DNA of 64,000 nt from positions 3,286,001 to 3,350,000 of the forward strand of contig NC_089182.1 of assembly GCF_947507565.1 (NCBI RefSeq), given 5' to 3'. Within the stretch, counting starts at the first letter, position 1, and every line of letters starts with the position of its first letter. Shown here one piece after another: positions 1 through 9,493 of this stretch. The notes beneath the pieces are model-generated. The model worked only from the letters and a program-made list of their open reading frames with translations. It was not told where the DNA came from and did no database searches. A program made the position numbers and the translations under genes. Source of the stretch: Oscarella lobularis. Its lineage: Eukaryota > Porifera > Homoscleromorpha > Homosclerophorida > Oscarellidae.

Positions 1-576
1 ACTTTCGACGACGACGCGTTCGATTGACGTCGCGAGCCGCTCGCGCCGCTCGCGCCGCCGAAAACGGGGTGCAAACGCGATGTGGGGGCCACTGACGATG
101 GGAGAACCTTCTCGCGCGATGCGTTCTGCTTCACTGATACTTCGGTGAACGATTCGTACGAATCGGGGGCTGGGTTGTCTGTATCGTCGTTTCCTCGCGT
201 TGGCGTCGTCGAATCGGCGTCGTCTGATGGCGTGGGAGCCGTGAGCGGGTCGTTGAAAGGGTTCGACTGGCCGGATGCCTCCTGTGAGAGACGAGAAAGC
301 TTGATGAGAACTGTTGGAGGGCCGTGCTTATGGTGTATACCAAGTCGGCGGAGTGATCGTCGTTTTCCATTCTCTACTATCCGGGTTTGCACTTGGAGAA
401 GTCCCGGTTGTCAGACTACGACTGTGCAATTTTGCTACAACTAGCTGACTACCCGTCTTTGACGGGGGATGCAGATGTGATTTTGAATAACGAAAAATGA
501 AATGCATTAATTAGACTTAGGAAGAAGGGAGCGATTTTAGTGGATAGAATTCTAAAACTGAATACGCGTTTTGCGA
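1..576. other. Unassigned sequence, possibly Helitron-flanking
   Basis: No recognisable gene. The first 80 bases are CG-rich with short GCTCGCGCC-type repeats. An open frame on the plus strand (82-444) and one on the minus strand (131-370) resemble no family I know and have low-complexity composition. The stretch lies just beyond the C-terminal end of the Helitron helicase remnant, so it could be the 3' flank of that transposon, but I could not identify a Helitron terminal hairpin with confidence. Confidence 0.3.
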
Positions 577-2110
577 TTATGAGAGGACTTCTGAGTAGAC
601 GACATTGGCCGTTTCCTCAGATTCTGCAAAAAGGAACATCTTTTTAGAGCTGCTGACTCTTGAGCACCCAACGTAAAATTGGCCATGCGAGAAACAGGGA
701 GTAATAAGAGAGAGGCCTACGGTGTCTAATATTTGTTTGTTTATTGTCATAGCAAAGGAAGAGCAAACAGGGAATTGAAGGCGTTTGAACGGTGTTGTTG
801 TGTTGGAAGGAGTGAGAGGGATTCTAGGGATAAAAACTCTTTGGGATTGGAATTGTCCCATAGCAATTGTTGCTTCGATGATGTTTGGTCGTAGTTGCTT
901 TATTATTAGTTTTGTTCCATTGCAGAGTTTAGGGGGATCAAGGTTTCTGAGAAGTATTATTGGTGAACCAATCTTGAGCCTAAGCTTGTGAGGAGGCATG
1001 CCAGGTGAGTTCAAAGAATTTAGGAACTCTGTTGAATAATTGACGGCGTCGTTGACATCGGCTGTTTTGTCGATGGATGTGTATATTTGTTTGTGAGTGC
1101 CTATGTTGTCCAGCAGTTTGTCGTTGATGAAGTCTACAGTATCGTTTGTTGGGGCGAGGATGGCACGTTGGGATAGCCAGGTGATGTTGTGAAAATTCTG
1201 CGATAGTTCAGGAAAGACACTCTGTCGAGCAATTGTTGAAGTGTGTAAACTAATTTTCCGCAAGGAATTCGAATGAGGCCATTGTGTGGATTTACAGGAA
1301 TTTGACCGTTTCCAATAGAAAGTAGCAAGTTCGCGTGTGCTGCTGCGTCGATATCGTTGTACATGTGAACTCGCATGTTTTTGCGAAGACGAAGTGTTTG
1401 AACGTGAGGCCAAAGAAGCTTAGAGGATTTTAGTGGAGCGTTTATTTCGTCGGCTCTAGTTCCTCGGGGTATGATAGGCAGTGTTTGGCGAAAGTCTCCG
1501 GCTAGGACTAATAGCTTACCTCCCATTCCATTAGGAGATCGTTGTTAAGCAAATCTTGTACAGTAGTGTTTAGTGCTTCAAAGGCATTTTTGTGGGACAT
1601 TGTGCATTCGTCCCACACAATGACTTTCGCGCGCCTGAGGAGTTCAGCTCGGGATGTACGTTTGCTAATGTTGCACGTCGGATTTTCAATGTTATTTAGA
1701 TCGAGGGGGAGTTTAAATGTAGAGTGGACTGTTTTACCACCCGTTAGTAATGTAGCAGCAATTCCTGAAGAGGCGACGGCAATCGCTATCTGACGATGTG
1801 CGCGAATATGAGCAAGAAAGAGATTGAGCAAAAAGGTCTTTCCTGTTCCTCCGGGAGCATCAAGAAATATAATATTTCTTGTAGGAGTTTGTGCGAGTTG
1901 CGAAAGACGTTCAAACGCGTGTCGTTGATCGGAAGAAAGCATAGGTATTCTTTGTTCTGTTGTTCGCTGCAGTCACTCTATGTCGTAAGAGTACTCGATT
2001 GCTATTTCTCTGGGCAGGTCGGCTAGGGTCGGTTGTGATCTGTTGGGTGCGGGTAGGCTGTATTCCGTAATTGGCTTTCCGCTTGGAAATGAGAGCAACT
2101 TATCTTCTAG
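577..2110 (-). pseudogene. Decayed Helitron (Pif1-like) helicase
   Basis: Remnant of the helicase of a Helitron rolling-circle transposon, which unwinds DNA during transposition. Three overlapping minus-strand reading frames line up as one helicase. The first (1942-1508) has a Walker A motif DAPGGTGKT and a Walker B-like VIVWDEC. The second (1526-1134) has GGKLLVLAGDFRQTLPIIPRG and the conserved KNMRV. The third (1413-577) has ILAPTN, GSPIILLRNLDPPKLCNGT and HGQFYVGCSRV. The frame changes twice, near 1520 and near 1200, and the MTINK block has lost the usual SQGQT. Upstream, 2110-1943 still reads as helicase N-terminus but contains an in-frame TGA. No Rep endonuclease domain is visible. The copy is therefore dead. 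Cellular PIF1 is a poorer fit, because the GDFRQ..PRG and PPHKL blocks are typical of Helitrons. Confidence 0.85.
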
Positions 2111-2180
2111 GTATATAAGTGCTCTGTTAAAAATTCAATGGGCGTATAGTTTAGTTGCAGATTTTGTGTTAGGCTTCTGA

Positions 2181-2410
2181 CAAACGTAGAAAGGCCCGTA
2201 CGCGTCTACGATTCAGTAGGAGTGCACCGGTATAGGCCCGTACGCGTCTATACGACTTAGTCGTGTTCCGGCATAGGCCCGTACGCGTCTACGGCTTAGT
2301 GTGGGAACGCGGAACAGTCGGCGCCGAATGCCCGCAGGCTAGACAAAACGTAGAAAGGCCCGTACGCGTCTACGACTTACTGTACACATAGGCCCGTACG
2401 CGAATACGGT
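2181..2410. repeat. Dispersed short repeat array with core GGCCCGTACGCG
   Basis: Five copies of the 12-base core GGCCCGTACGCG lie at about 2193, 2235, 2276, 2358 and 2391, spaced about 33-82 bases apart. A sixth, degenerate copy (CCCCGTACGTC) is near 2430. In four copies the core runs into TCTA(CG), and two copies (2185 and 2349) are also preceded by CGTAGA, so the unit forms a short inverted repeat, CGTAGA...TCTACG. The spacers are not conserved. This is not a microsatellite. It could be a regulatory cluster, a Helitron-borne repeat or a satellite fragment. Confidence 0.7.
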
Positions 2411-2665
2411 TTGGTGTCCCGGCACAGCCCCGTACGTCACTTCGCTTTTTGAGTATAGATAAAGTCGTGTTGACAAACTAAAGTGCAGTGTAATGAAATC
2501 TGGAGTTGATACTCTCTTCGCGGTCGCGTGGACGACCGGTGGAATAACCGGGATCTTAATTAACGCACGCGTATCCCTCCCTTGTGACGTCGTTTGTTGG
2601 GGTCGTTAGGCGAGAAATAACTGGAAAAAAAATGCGACGTTCGCGTGTTTGATCGCTTTCGAAGA
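2411..2665 (+). promoter_or_regulatory. Probable LKB1 5' flank and leader
   Basis: Upstream region of the LKB1 gene, with no coding potential of its own. A short upstream reading frame (ATG at 2632, TGA ending at 2652, six codons) precedes the LKB1 start at 2666. If it is in the transcript it could dampen translation. No certain TATA box is visible. Confidence 0.35.
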
Positions 2666-4949
2666 ATGTCGAACGGCGAGAATACCCAAGGAGCACTATT
2701 TCGTCTCGGAGAGCTGGAATTCGACGGCGAAGACGATCCGCTCGCACGTTTCTTTCACCGAATCGACTCGCAAACGGAAGTGATTATCGAATCGCGACGA
2801 AAACGTGCGAGATTCATCGGGCTAGACAATCGCTACTTGAAAGGCGACACACTCGGCGAAGGATCGTACGGGAAAGTGAAGGAAGTGCTCGACACGATCA
2901 ATCTTCGACGATTGGCAGTCAAGATCATGAAGAAGAAAAAAGTGAGAAAAATTGCCAACGGCGAACAGAACGTTCAAAGGTTAGGAAATCGAATATCTGA
3001 CGAACTTTAATTCAATTAATTAATTAATTAATTAATTAATTAAGGGAAATTCAATTGCTTCCAAGACTCAGGCATAAGAACGTAATTCGATTTTATGACA
3101 TCATAAACGACAGAAGCAAAGAGAAATTGTAGGATAATATTGATTAGCTGTAATAATTAATTAATGATTATTTAGATACTTGATATTGGAATATTGCTCG
3201 GGTGGCTTACAAGACATGCTGGACAGTGCACCGCGTCGACGATTTCCCGTATGGCAAGCTCACAGGTACATATAACTTTTTCCTAAAAATCAATATTGGG
3301 GTTATCTCTTTTAGATACTTTGTACAGCTGATCGACGGTCTGGAATACTTGCACGGGCAAAGAGTCGTCCATAAAGATATCCTTTTTGTTCATTCTGTTT
3401 CAAACTGGAATGTCAATATTTTTTTTCTTTGACTCTGTCTCTCCTACATGTCAAGCCAGGCAATCTTCTCCTATCACCTGACCAGACGATTAAGATAACC
3501 GATTTCGGAGTAGCTGAAGTAAGAAATGTCCCAATCTCAATCTCCTCCCCTCTAAAACTCATTTCTAGCAATTGAACTTATTCTCTACGAACGACATGTG
3601 CCGAACGAGTCAAGGATCGCCGGCATTTCAACCGCCCGAGGTTGCCAACGGCTGGGAAGAGTTTTCCGGATTCAAGGCGGATATTTGGGCGACTGGCGTC
3701 ACCCTGTACGTCTTTGTCTTTCCCGCGCGTGACGTCATTCACCTGAGATTGTGCGCTAGATTTAATTTCGTCTCGGGCGAGTATCCGTTCGAAGGCGAAA
3801 CCGTCTTCAAGTTATTGGAGAATATAGGAAAGGGCGATTTCGCAATGCCGGCTAATATTCAGGATCTTCTCAAGGATCTACTCACGGGTGAGAGAGATAG
3901 AGAAAGAGAGCCCCGCCTACGCGCTTCTGATTGGTCGCTTACCTTTGTGACATCATTGGAGTGAGTAAGTGAGTGAATTTGCCTTGCAGGTCTTCTTGCT
4001 AAAGATCCTGAGCGACGTCTTTCGATTTCTCAAATACAGCATCATCCGTGGATCATCAAGAAACATCCTCGTCCCTATCGGGACGATATCGTCGCGTTGT
4101 CGCCGCTCCAGGAAGGCGACGACGTGCATCGATCCACGACGATGATACCGTATCTCGAAGATCTGCATGAGGAGAATATTGTCATGACGGACGACAATCA
4201 GGGCGTTATGATGCCGCCGACGCAAGAGCAGAACGCGGAGACGACAGACGGAGAATACCATCATCATCATCATCCAACTCATGATGAACTCCATGAGAGG
4301 CTTGTTGGAGGTATGACTGGCTGAAAGGTAGAGAGGTAGAGAAAGTAGTATGGAGAGGAAAGAGAACCATTATGACGTAGAGCGAGTATTCTACTTCCCA
4401 TTGGTCAAGGGCTGGCTACATAGGATAACTAGAATCGTGAGAGGATTATGTAGAGGAGCTATGAGTAAGGGGTCTAAAAGACTGTGGCCAGGGATGGGGG
4501 AAGCGTGATCTATCCTTAGACCTACAGCTAATTAAAAGGGATAGTATGAGCAAATTATGACGTAGAAGGGCGAGCGTTCGGAAGTTTATGAGAGTCATTA
4601 TTTGGGAATAAAAGGGATGCTATAGGGGAAGCATTTGAAGGTTTATGAGAGTTATTATTGGAAGCATCGTCTGTCTACTGTGTGACCAGGGGATGGGTAG
4701 CTTAGCTAAAGCCATACGTTTGATTATTCCTTCTTTATTCCAGATACCGGCTTTCCGACTCAACTTGCGGAGAACGCGTCGGTCGCAAACGGCGGCAGTC
4801 GTCGAACGTCTGCTCCCGCCGCTCAAATGAGTTCGAGAAAATCGTCGAGTTCAGGTGGCGGAAGTCGAAAGAATTCCAGCCGAGGAGGGAGCGCCGCATC
4901 CGCCGGTCAGACTCGCCGAAGCAGCTCGTCCCAATGTAAATCTCAATGA
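2666..4949 (+). CDS. STK11: LKB1/STK11 serine-threonine kinase
   Basis: Master kinase that activates AMPK-family kinases and controls polarity and energy balance. By eye the exons are 2666-2979, 3045-3128, 3176-3265, 3315-3376, 3448-3518, 3569-3705, 3760-3887, 3990-4310 and 4744-4949. Visible features are the LKB1-specific FFHRIDS and RRKRA lead-in, glycine loop [11 protein letters not shown], lysine in LAVKIM, catalytic HKDVKPGN, TDFGVAE (human LKB1 has DLG here), activation segment [14 protein letters not shown], and the LKB1-specific YLEDLH after the kinase domain. The tail is Ser/Gly/Arg-rich and ends [11 protein letters not shown]. This keeps a C-terminal CaaX-type box (human CKQQ is farnesylated) and an RRxS site like the PKA site in human LKB1. 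An ATG codon lies in the conserved frame at 2666. The catalytic Asp codon is split by a U12-type intron. The orthology call is very secure. Confidence 0.96.
3011..3044 (+). repeat. (TTAA)n microsatellite in LKB1 intron 1
   Basis: A run of TTAA units fills the 3' end of the first LKB1 intron and supplies its acceptor (TTAAG, exon starting at 3045). It has no other visible role. Confidence 0.8.
3377..3447 (+). other. U12-type AT-AC intron in LKB1
   Basis: The intron begins ATATCCTTTT, the textbook U12 AT-AC donor, and ends with AC after CTCTCCTAC. A branch-site match TTCTTTGAC (3425-3433; U12 consensus TTCCTTRAC) places the branch A about 15 bases from the end, as expected for the minor spliceosome. 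Removing these 71 bases joins AAAG to ATGTCAAGCCAGGC and gives HKDVKPGN, the invariant kinase catalytic loop. No GT-AG alternative restores the Lys-Pro-x-Asn. Confidence 0.93.
4311..4743 (+). other. Long last intron of LKB1
   Basis: 433-base intron, long for this window, running from GTATGA to TTCCAG. It contains two related copies of a GTTTATGAGAGT-like segment (around 4581 and 4640) but no coding sequence or RNA gene that I can recognise. Confidence 0.6.
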
Positions 4950-5055
4950 AACCTATATAACATCTACGGCGAGTCTCTCGTCTTGCCCGCTATCCTCTTT
5001 TTAAACGAACGCTAGCTCTCTTTTTTTTTTGCGATTTGATAAGAACGTAATATAT

Positions 5056-8036
5056 TTATGGGATCCCCAGGAGTTTTTTTACGACGAGTGCACCGGCGGT
5101 TTGTTGCTTTGCGAGCTTTTCCTTGACGGCGAGAAGCTGCTTTTGTACGTTCGACTTCACGTCGTTGAGATGGCTCTCGAGAAGACTGCACAAAAAATGA
5201 TCTATTTTTGTCTATTTATTTGATTGATTGACTTTCACCTGGCAGTGACGAATGCTCCTCTATTCGTCGCAATCCAATTTCGCACGGAAAAACGTCGCAG
5301 GCGTAGAAGCAAAAGCTGGGAAAAGTACGGAGGACCTACGACATACAAACTTACAACAAAAATTTAATAATTATTATTCTAAAATCTCACTTTTTCTCTC
5401 GCAATCGTGCTTGATGAGTCGCTTGACGGCCAAGTGACCGACAGCGTCGCAAACGATGTGACTCTACGCAAACGAATCAAAAGAGAAGTCGTATCCCCTG
5501 CTATAAGGAAACTTGCCTTGGGATCAAAAGGCTGTGCAATGACGTCAGCCACCGCTTCCATAGCCGACAGAACGTCCCCTTGAGAAACGAAAATAAAAAT
5601 AGGGTTATATAGGTATGAGATATTTTTTACCAGCTGCTTGATCTAATACGACTTCAAGAAAGAGTGATCCGGCTTTGTTTCGCAGTAAATCCTCCGCGTG
5701 ATCGCTGACGTATTTCAGAAGTGGTTCAGACACCGCTTCGCGCAGTTCGCCCCATCGCATCTCAGCTTCTTTTTTGCTAAAAAGAATACGGAATTTTTCT
5801 CGTCGACGTCGGAATTCGTTTCCATGGACGCGCGCTTGCCTGTTCGGATTGTCGTCGCCCTGTTTCAGAATCGCGACGACGTGAGGATGAAAAGTGCGAG
5901 GATCGCGCGGATAGAGAAGATACTGAAGAACTTTGCGACCGAAAGGATCGCTGATTAACTCGTCCAGCGACGCGCTAATCTCCTAAAACAAAAGTATTGG
6001 TGCAAGAAGTGGCTTTGGGAACAACGAGTACCGATAAAAGAGCCTTTTTCACTAAAACCGTGTCATCCACGCTGTCGAACACGGCCAGAATGACCATGTG
6101 ACCGTGTTCCTCCATGCAGATCTTCTTCACGTACGTTTTAAAGGATTTGACTATAATTTTCCGGTCCTAAAAGAAGCACAACGCATAGACTATTTTAACC
6201 AATGAAATTTTAGTCTTTACCTTCGTTGTTCCATGCCACAGGCATTGCATTGCGACTCGCGATCCGTCTCGCGTATGTAGCATCTGAACGCAGACTTCCC
6301 TCATCGCTTCGATGACCTCCTAGGAAAGCCAGTGCAATAAACGAAGTCCTTGCGCCTTTCTGCGCCTACCGAACGCGCGGCTGGCTCGGCGAAAGCGAAG
6401 AAATCGGCGAAGGCTTTGTGAACGATGCTGTACTTGACAACATTTCTAAAAAAGAAATAAATTATGATACAGTATATATCTTTTTTCTTGCTTTCTTACT
6501 TCTCCAGCAAAGGCGTTAGACATTCCTTCAAGTGTCTCATAACGTACGGTTTCTTGGCGGCGTCTCTTGTAAACAAATCGCCAAGAGTTTTCACGTCGGA
6601 GTCCTGGAAGGAGAATAGTCAGATATATAACGTTAATTAACTTCGTTACCTTGAATAAAGCGAATTGTGGACCGTAGAATTCTCCCACGAGCGCATTTCG
6701 CTGTTCCGCGTTCGCAAAGTCGTTGTAAGCGTACTCCAATACGCCTGCTCCGTCCTTCGAAAGAGAAGAATAGGTGCTCTGGCTGGAGGATTCAGAAAGA
6801 AGAATACAGTGCCTTACTGAATGTCTAATGAGTTTTTTCACGTGACCATAAAAAGATTCAATAATTTCATCTTTAACAGAACGATCCCTATGAAGATTAT
6901 TTATTAATTAATTTAGAAGGAATATTTATATGAGTAGCTGCACTGTACCCATATTTCAATAGCTTCTTTACTGTGAATTTCGCGTACTTGGATTTGCAGA
7001 GATCCAGCAAATAGTCTATGGTGAAAAAACGTTTTAATTGTAACTATACACTGCGTTGGTCTCCCTAGCCTTTCATCTCCTTCAGGAGACACTTCTTCTG
7101 CTCGTCGTTTCCGAATTGTATACTGCACTGCACAACTCGTGCCAAATCATGTTTAAAAATAACCTAATTCAATTAATTAATTAATCTAATTACAAAATTC
7201 GAATTTCCTACTTCTTTAACGTGACCCGATATCAGACTGACTAGTTTCCCTATTTGAATATCCCTATTCGATTTTTCGATCTTACGCCTAATGAGGAGAA
7301 TTTGAAATTTGAAGAAAATTCTTTTGGGGGGCGAGATCTCGCCTTCTCGTCGTCTCCCACAGTCGAATTGCGTCGCGAGTCAGCTCGTAGTTGTCCCTCT
7401 GCTTGCGACGCATCTCTTTGCGATCTCGTTTCGTCATCGAAGCGAGGGGAATCGTCTTCTCTTCCATTTTGCTTCGCTTCGAATCTCCTCCCTTCTCGCC
7501 GTCGCTGGGCTGCTTTCGCTTTTGTCCTCCTTTCGGAAAGACGACGTGCGCGCTCGGCGTCTTATCGGGGCTCGTTTCGACGCGTTTCTTCCTTCGAAAA
7601 CGAGTCGCGCCCCGTTTTTTCGTCGCTAGTGCGCCTTTTCTTCGTTTTGACGCGTCTTTTGGCTTCGGACCGAAGCGCGACTTACGCGAGACGCTGCGAA
7701 GATGAGTTCGTACAGTGTACATCGAAGAATCCTCTGCTTTCTTACCCGTGCGACCCCATGGTTATCCGGGTAACCTGTCTCTGCAGATGGCGACTCGATT
7801 TACTGCACGCTCTCTGCATCGAAGTATTGATGCCAGTGCAGCAGAATACCTTTCGATATCGCTTCCGCGACCCGATCGAAAGGCTGTGTATGCTTTAGAC
7901 GCCTAGCGCTTTCCATTTAGCCGCCGCGAACTTGATTTTACGCCGTTCTCTTTCTCTTCTTCCTTTTCCTGGCTCGTTGGGGTCGTTTTCTCGTTTGATT
8001 GAGCTCCGCGTCGACCGCGAGGTTCTTCTTCGCCAT
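5056..8036 (-). CDS. PUM3: PUM3 (Puf6/KIAA0020) RNA-binding protein
   Basis: Nucleolar Puf-repeat protein implicated in ribosome biogenesis. The gene is split by short introns. The proposed first exon (8036-7942, starts MAKKNLAVD) joins a basic exon ending at 7693, which runs KSRFGPKPKD through a Lys/Arg-rich region to NYELTRDAIRLWETTRRRD, matching the lead-in of human PUM3. Later exons give RVVQCSIQFGNDEQKK, KSKYAKFTVKKLLKYG, VLEYAYNDFANAEQRN, EAMREVCVQMLHTRDGSRV with MQCLWHGT, and KSFKTYVKKICMEEHGHM with VILAVFDSVDDT, all in the PUM3 order. The C-terminus ends GALVVKKLLGIP with TAA at 5056-5058. The donor of the second exon (near 7300-7340) is unclear, because the frame reaches a stop before a GT, so that boundary is unresolved. 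The start is inferred from an in-frame splice; the family call is firm. Confidence 0.9.
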
Positions 8037-8153
8037 CTTGAAGTTCACGCGTTTAGGCGTTATCTTATGCAATCACCGGTTTACGAATTCGCACCTATTG
8101 TGAGTAGAACCAATGAGAGCGCTTGGTGAGCCCCACGTGACCCCAACGAACCA
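8037..8153. promoter_or_regulatory. Probable bidirectional promoter with CCAAT, E-box and GC-box
   Basis: Between the minus-strand PUM3 start and the plus-strand frame at 8154. There are two CCAAT boxes in the same context (8110 and 8151, both AACCAATGAG), a CACGTG E-box (8134-8139) and, just downstream, a GC box GGGCGGGG (8165-8172). A GC-rich, TATA-less arrangement of this kind is typical of divergent housekeeping promoters. Confidence 0.5.
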
Positions 8154-8983
8154 ATGAGCGCGCTGGGCGGGGCTACGCTGTTCAAAAGCGAAGTGCGCAC
8201 CGATTTTCCTTCAGTTGCGGCTGAGGGTGGATGCGTCGCGGTTCGCCGTGTCTCATCCTTGAGAGGACTGGCTCGGGAGATTTGGCAGAAGGCAAGGAAG
8301 GATAGTTGGAACTCAGCGTGGCCCACGGTTAATTCCGTGCCGGAGCCTGTAGGCAGGGCGATGGGGGGCTTCGGCCTCGGTTTACGCACTGGGCAGACGG
8401 ATCGTCCGAGGTCTTATTGTCGTCAACAAGTACGGCCCGCGCTAGGCTCGAGCGGGCACGACTTGGAGGGGGTGTTCAACTATGGTCTGGTTGCCGGCAC
8501 TTTTCTCACCCGAACGACGCGATTAGACCGACGATGATCTAGCCCAGGAGCCTTCGATTCCTCCATTGCACTGTCTTCATTGTCGACTCCTACAAGCAGT
8601 GGTCAGCCTTTCTCCACTTCCGCAAGGCCCGGTTCTTCTCAGGAAGACATACCGAAGGCTTTGGTACCAACGAGCCGGGGGACTCGGTTTTAGGGGCCGA
8701 CTCTCGTCCAGGCGGTACTGATCGGAGTGGCCGAGGACCCGCAACTCGCCCGAAACTTTTTGGAAGGGGGTCATCGCTTTGCGAAGACTTCCCTGGGCTA
8801 CGACGCGTCCGAACCTCCCCGCGGTGTAGCCTGGGTGGCGCTAATACGGACGCAAAATCAAAAGGTACGTAGAAAAATGAATTTTCAGTATCTTATTTTG
8901 TGCTTTTTAGATTTGTTTAGCTCGAAAAAAAGAAACAACGGCATCATGGAAGTTTGGACGAGGACGCCGACGAAAACCTCTTG
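8154..8983 (+). pseudogene. Unrecognised open frame broken by two stop codons
   Basis: A frame opens at ATG 8154 (MSALGGATLF) and stays open to TGA at 8535. It then continues in the same phase through a Ser/Thr-rich stretch (TSSGQPFSTSARPGSSQ), meets TAG at about 8689, and goes on through VLIGVAEDPQLARNFLEGG to QNQK at a good donor (GTACGT, about 8865). A possible last exon (8911-8983) ends TPTKTS, and an AATAAA follows near 9021. The segment is CG-rich and unlike its surroundings. I recognise no family. It may be a decayed gene or mobile-element fragment, a gene whose stops are removed by splicing (TTTTAG at 8689 could be an acceptor), or a non-coding transcript. Confidence 0.3.
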
Positions 8984-9493
8984 AAGAAAACTGCTGTGCT
9001 ACTTGTACTTTCTTTATTCAAATAAAAGATTTCATTTACTCGTTGCAATTCGGTAGCGCAATCGTCAATCTGGGAAACAGAATGATTTATCTTCGACTTG
9101 GGCAGTTCGGTTTCGCGCCTGAATGCGAGCTAGAGTGTAAAATTACGGATGGAACGTCGTTAGAGGACCGCAGGATCGCTGATCAGCGGGAGGCAAAAAC
9201 GTTCAGTTTCTATCAACGAGTCAGTTCGTGTAACCCCGTTTGTTTGCTCTGTGCAGAGCGTTGCTTCGTTCAGCGCATGAACCTGTTATTTAATACTACC
9301 GTACTGTATATGAAATAAAGAATTCTGTGCAATTGTAATTGTTCGTGGAGAATCTGTAAATGAAATACATGCATGTCTAAGACGCGTGCATCTAGTTAAT
9401 TTTGAGCATAGGCATTTCTTTATCAGCTCAGTGAAGGTTGGGAGAATCTCGTTTATCCAAGTCCTGTTTCCTACTCTACGTGTAAAAATTTCC
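8984..9493. other. Intergenic, with plus-strand poly(A) signals
   Basis: AATAAA motifs occur near 9021 and 9314 on the plus strand. An open frame at 9043-9318 has no recognisable similarity, and I do not support it as a gene. The remainder is probably the 3' flank of the minus-strand glycosyltransferase. Confidence 0.4.

Noticed and set aside
2181-2410. CRISPR-like array
   Set aside because: The conserved core is only 12 bases, spacing is irregular and the host is an animal; not a CRISPR.
4097-4324. His-rich ORF with HHHHH near 4259-4275
   Set aside because: It is simply the reading frame of LKB1 exon 8, not a separate gene.
7254-7898. Long plus-strand frames over 7254-7898 (up to 214 codons)
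   Set aside because: They are antisense shadows of the basic N-terminal exon of PUM3 on the minus strand; Lys/Arg-rich codons read backwards give long open Phe/Ser/Leu-rich frames.
9043-9318. Plus-strand ORF of 91 codons
   Set aside because: No family resemblance, no convincing promoter or splice context, and it ends in a poly(A)-signal-like run; likely chance.
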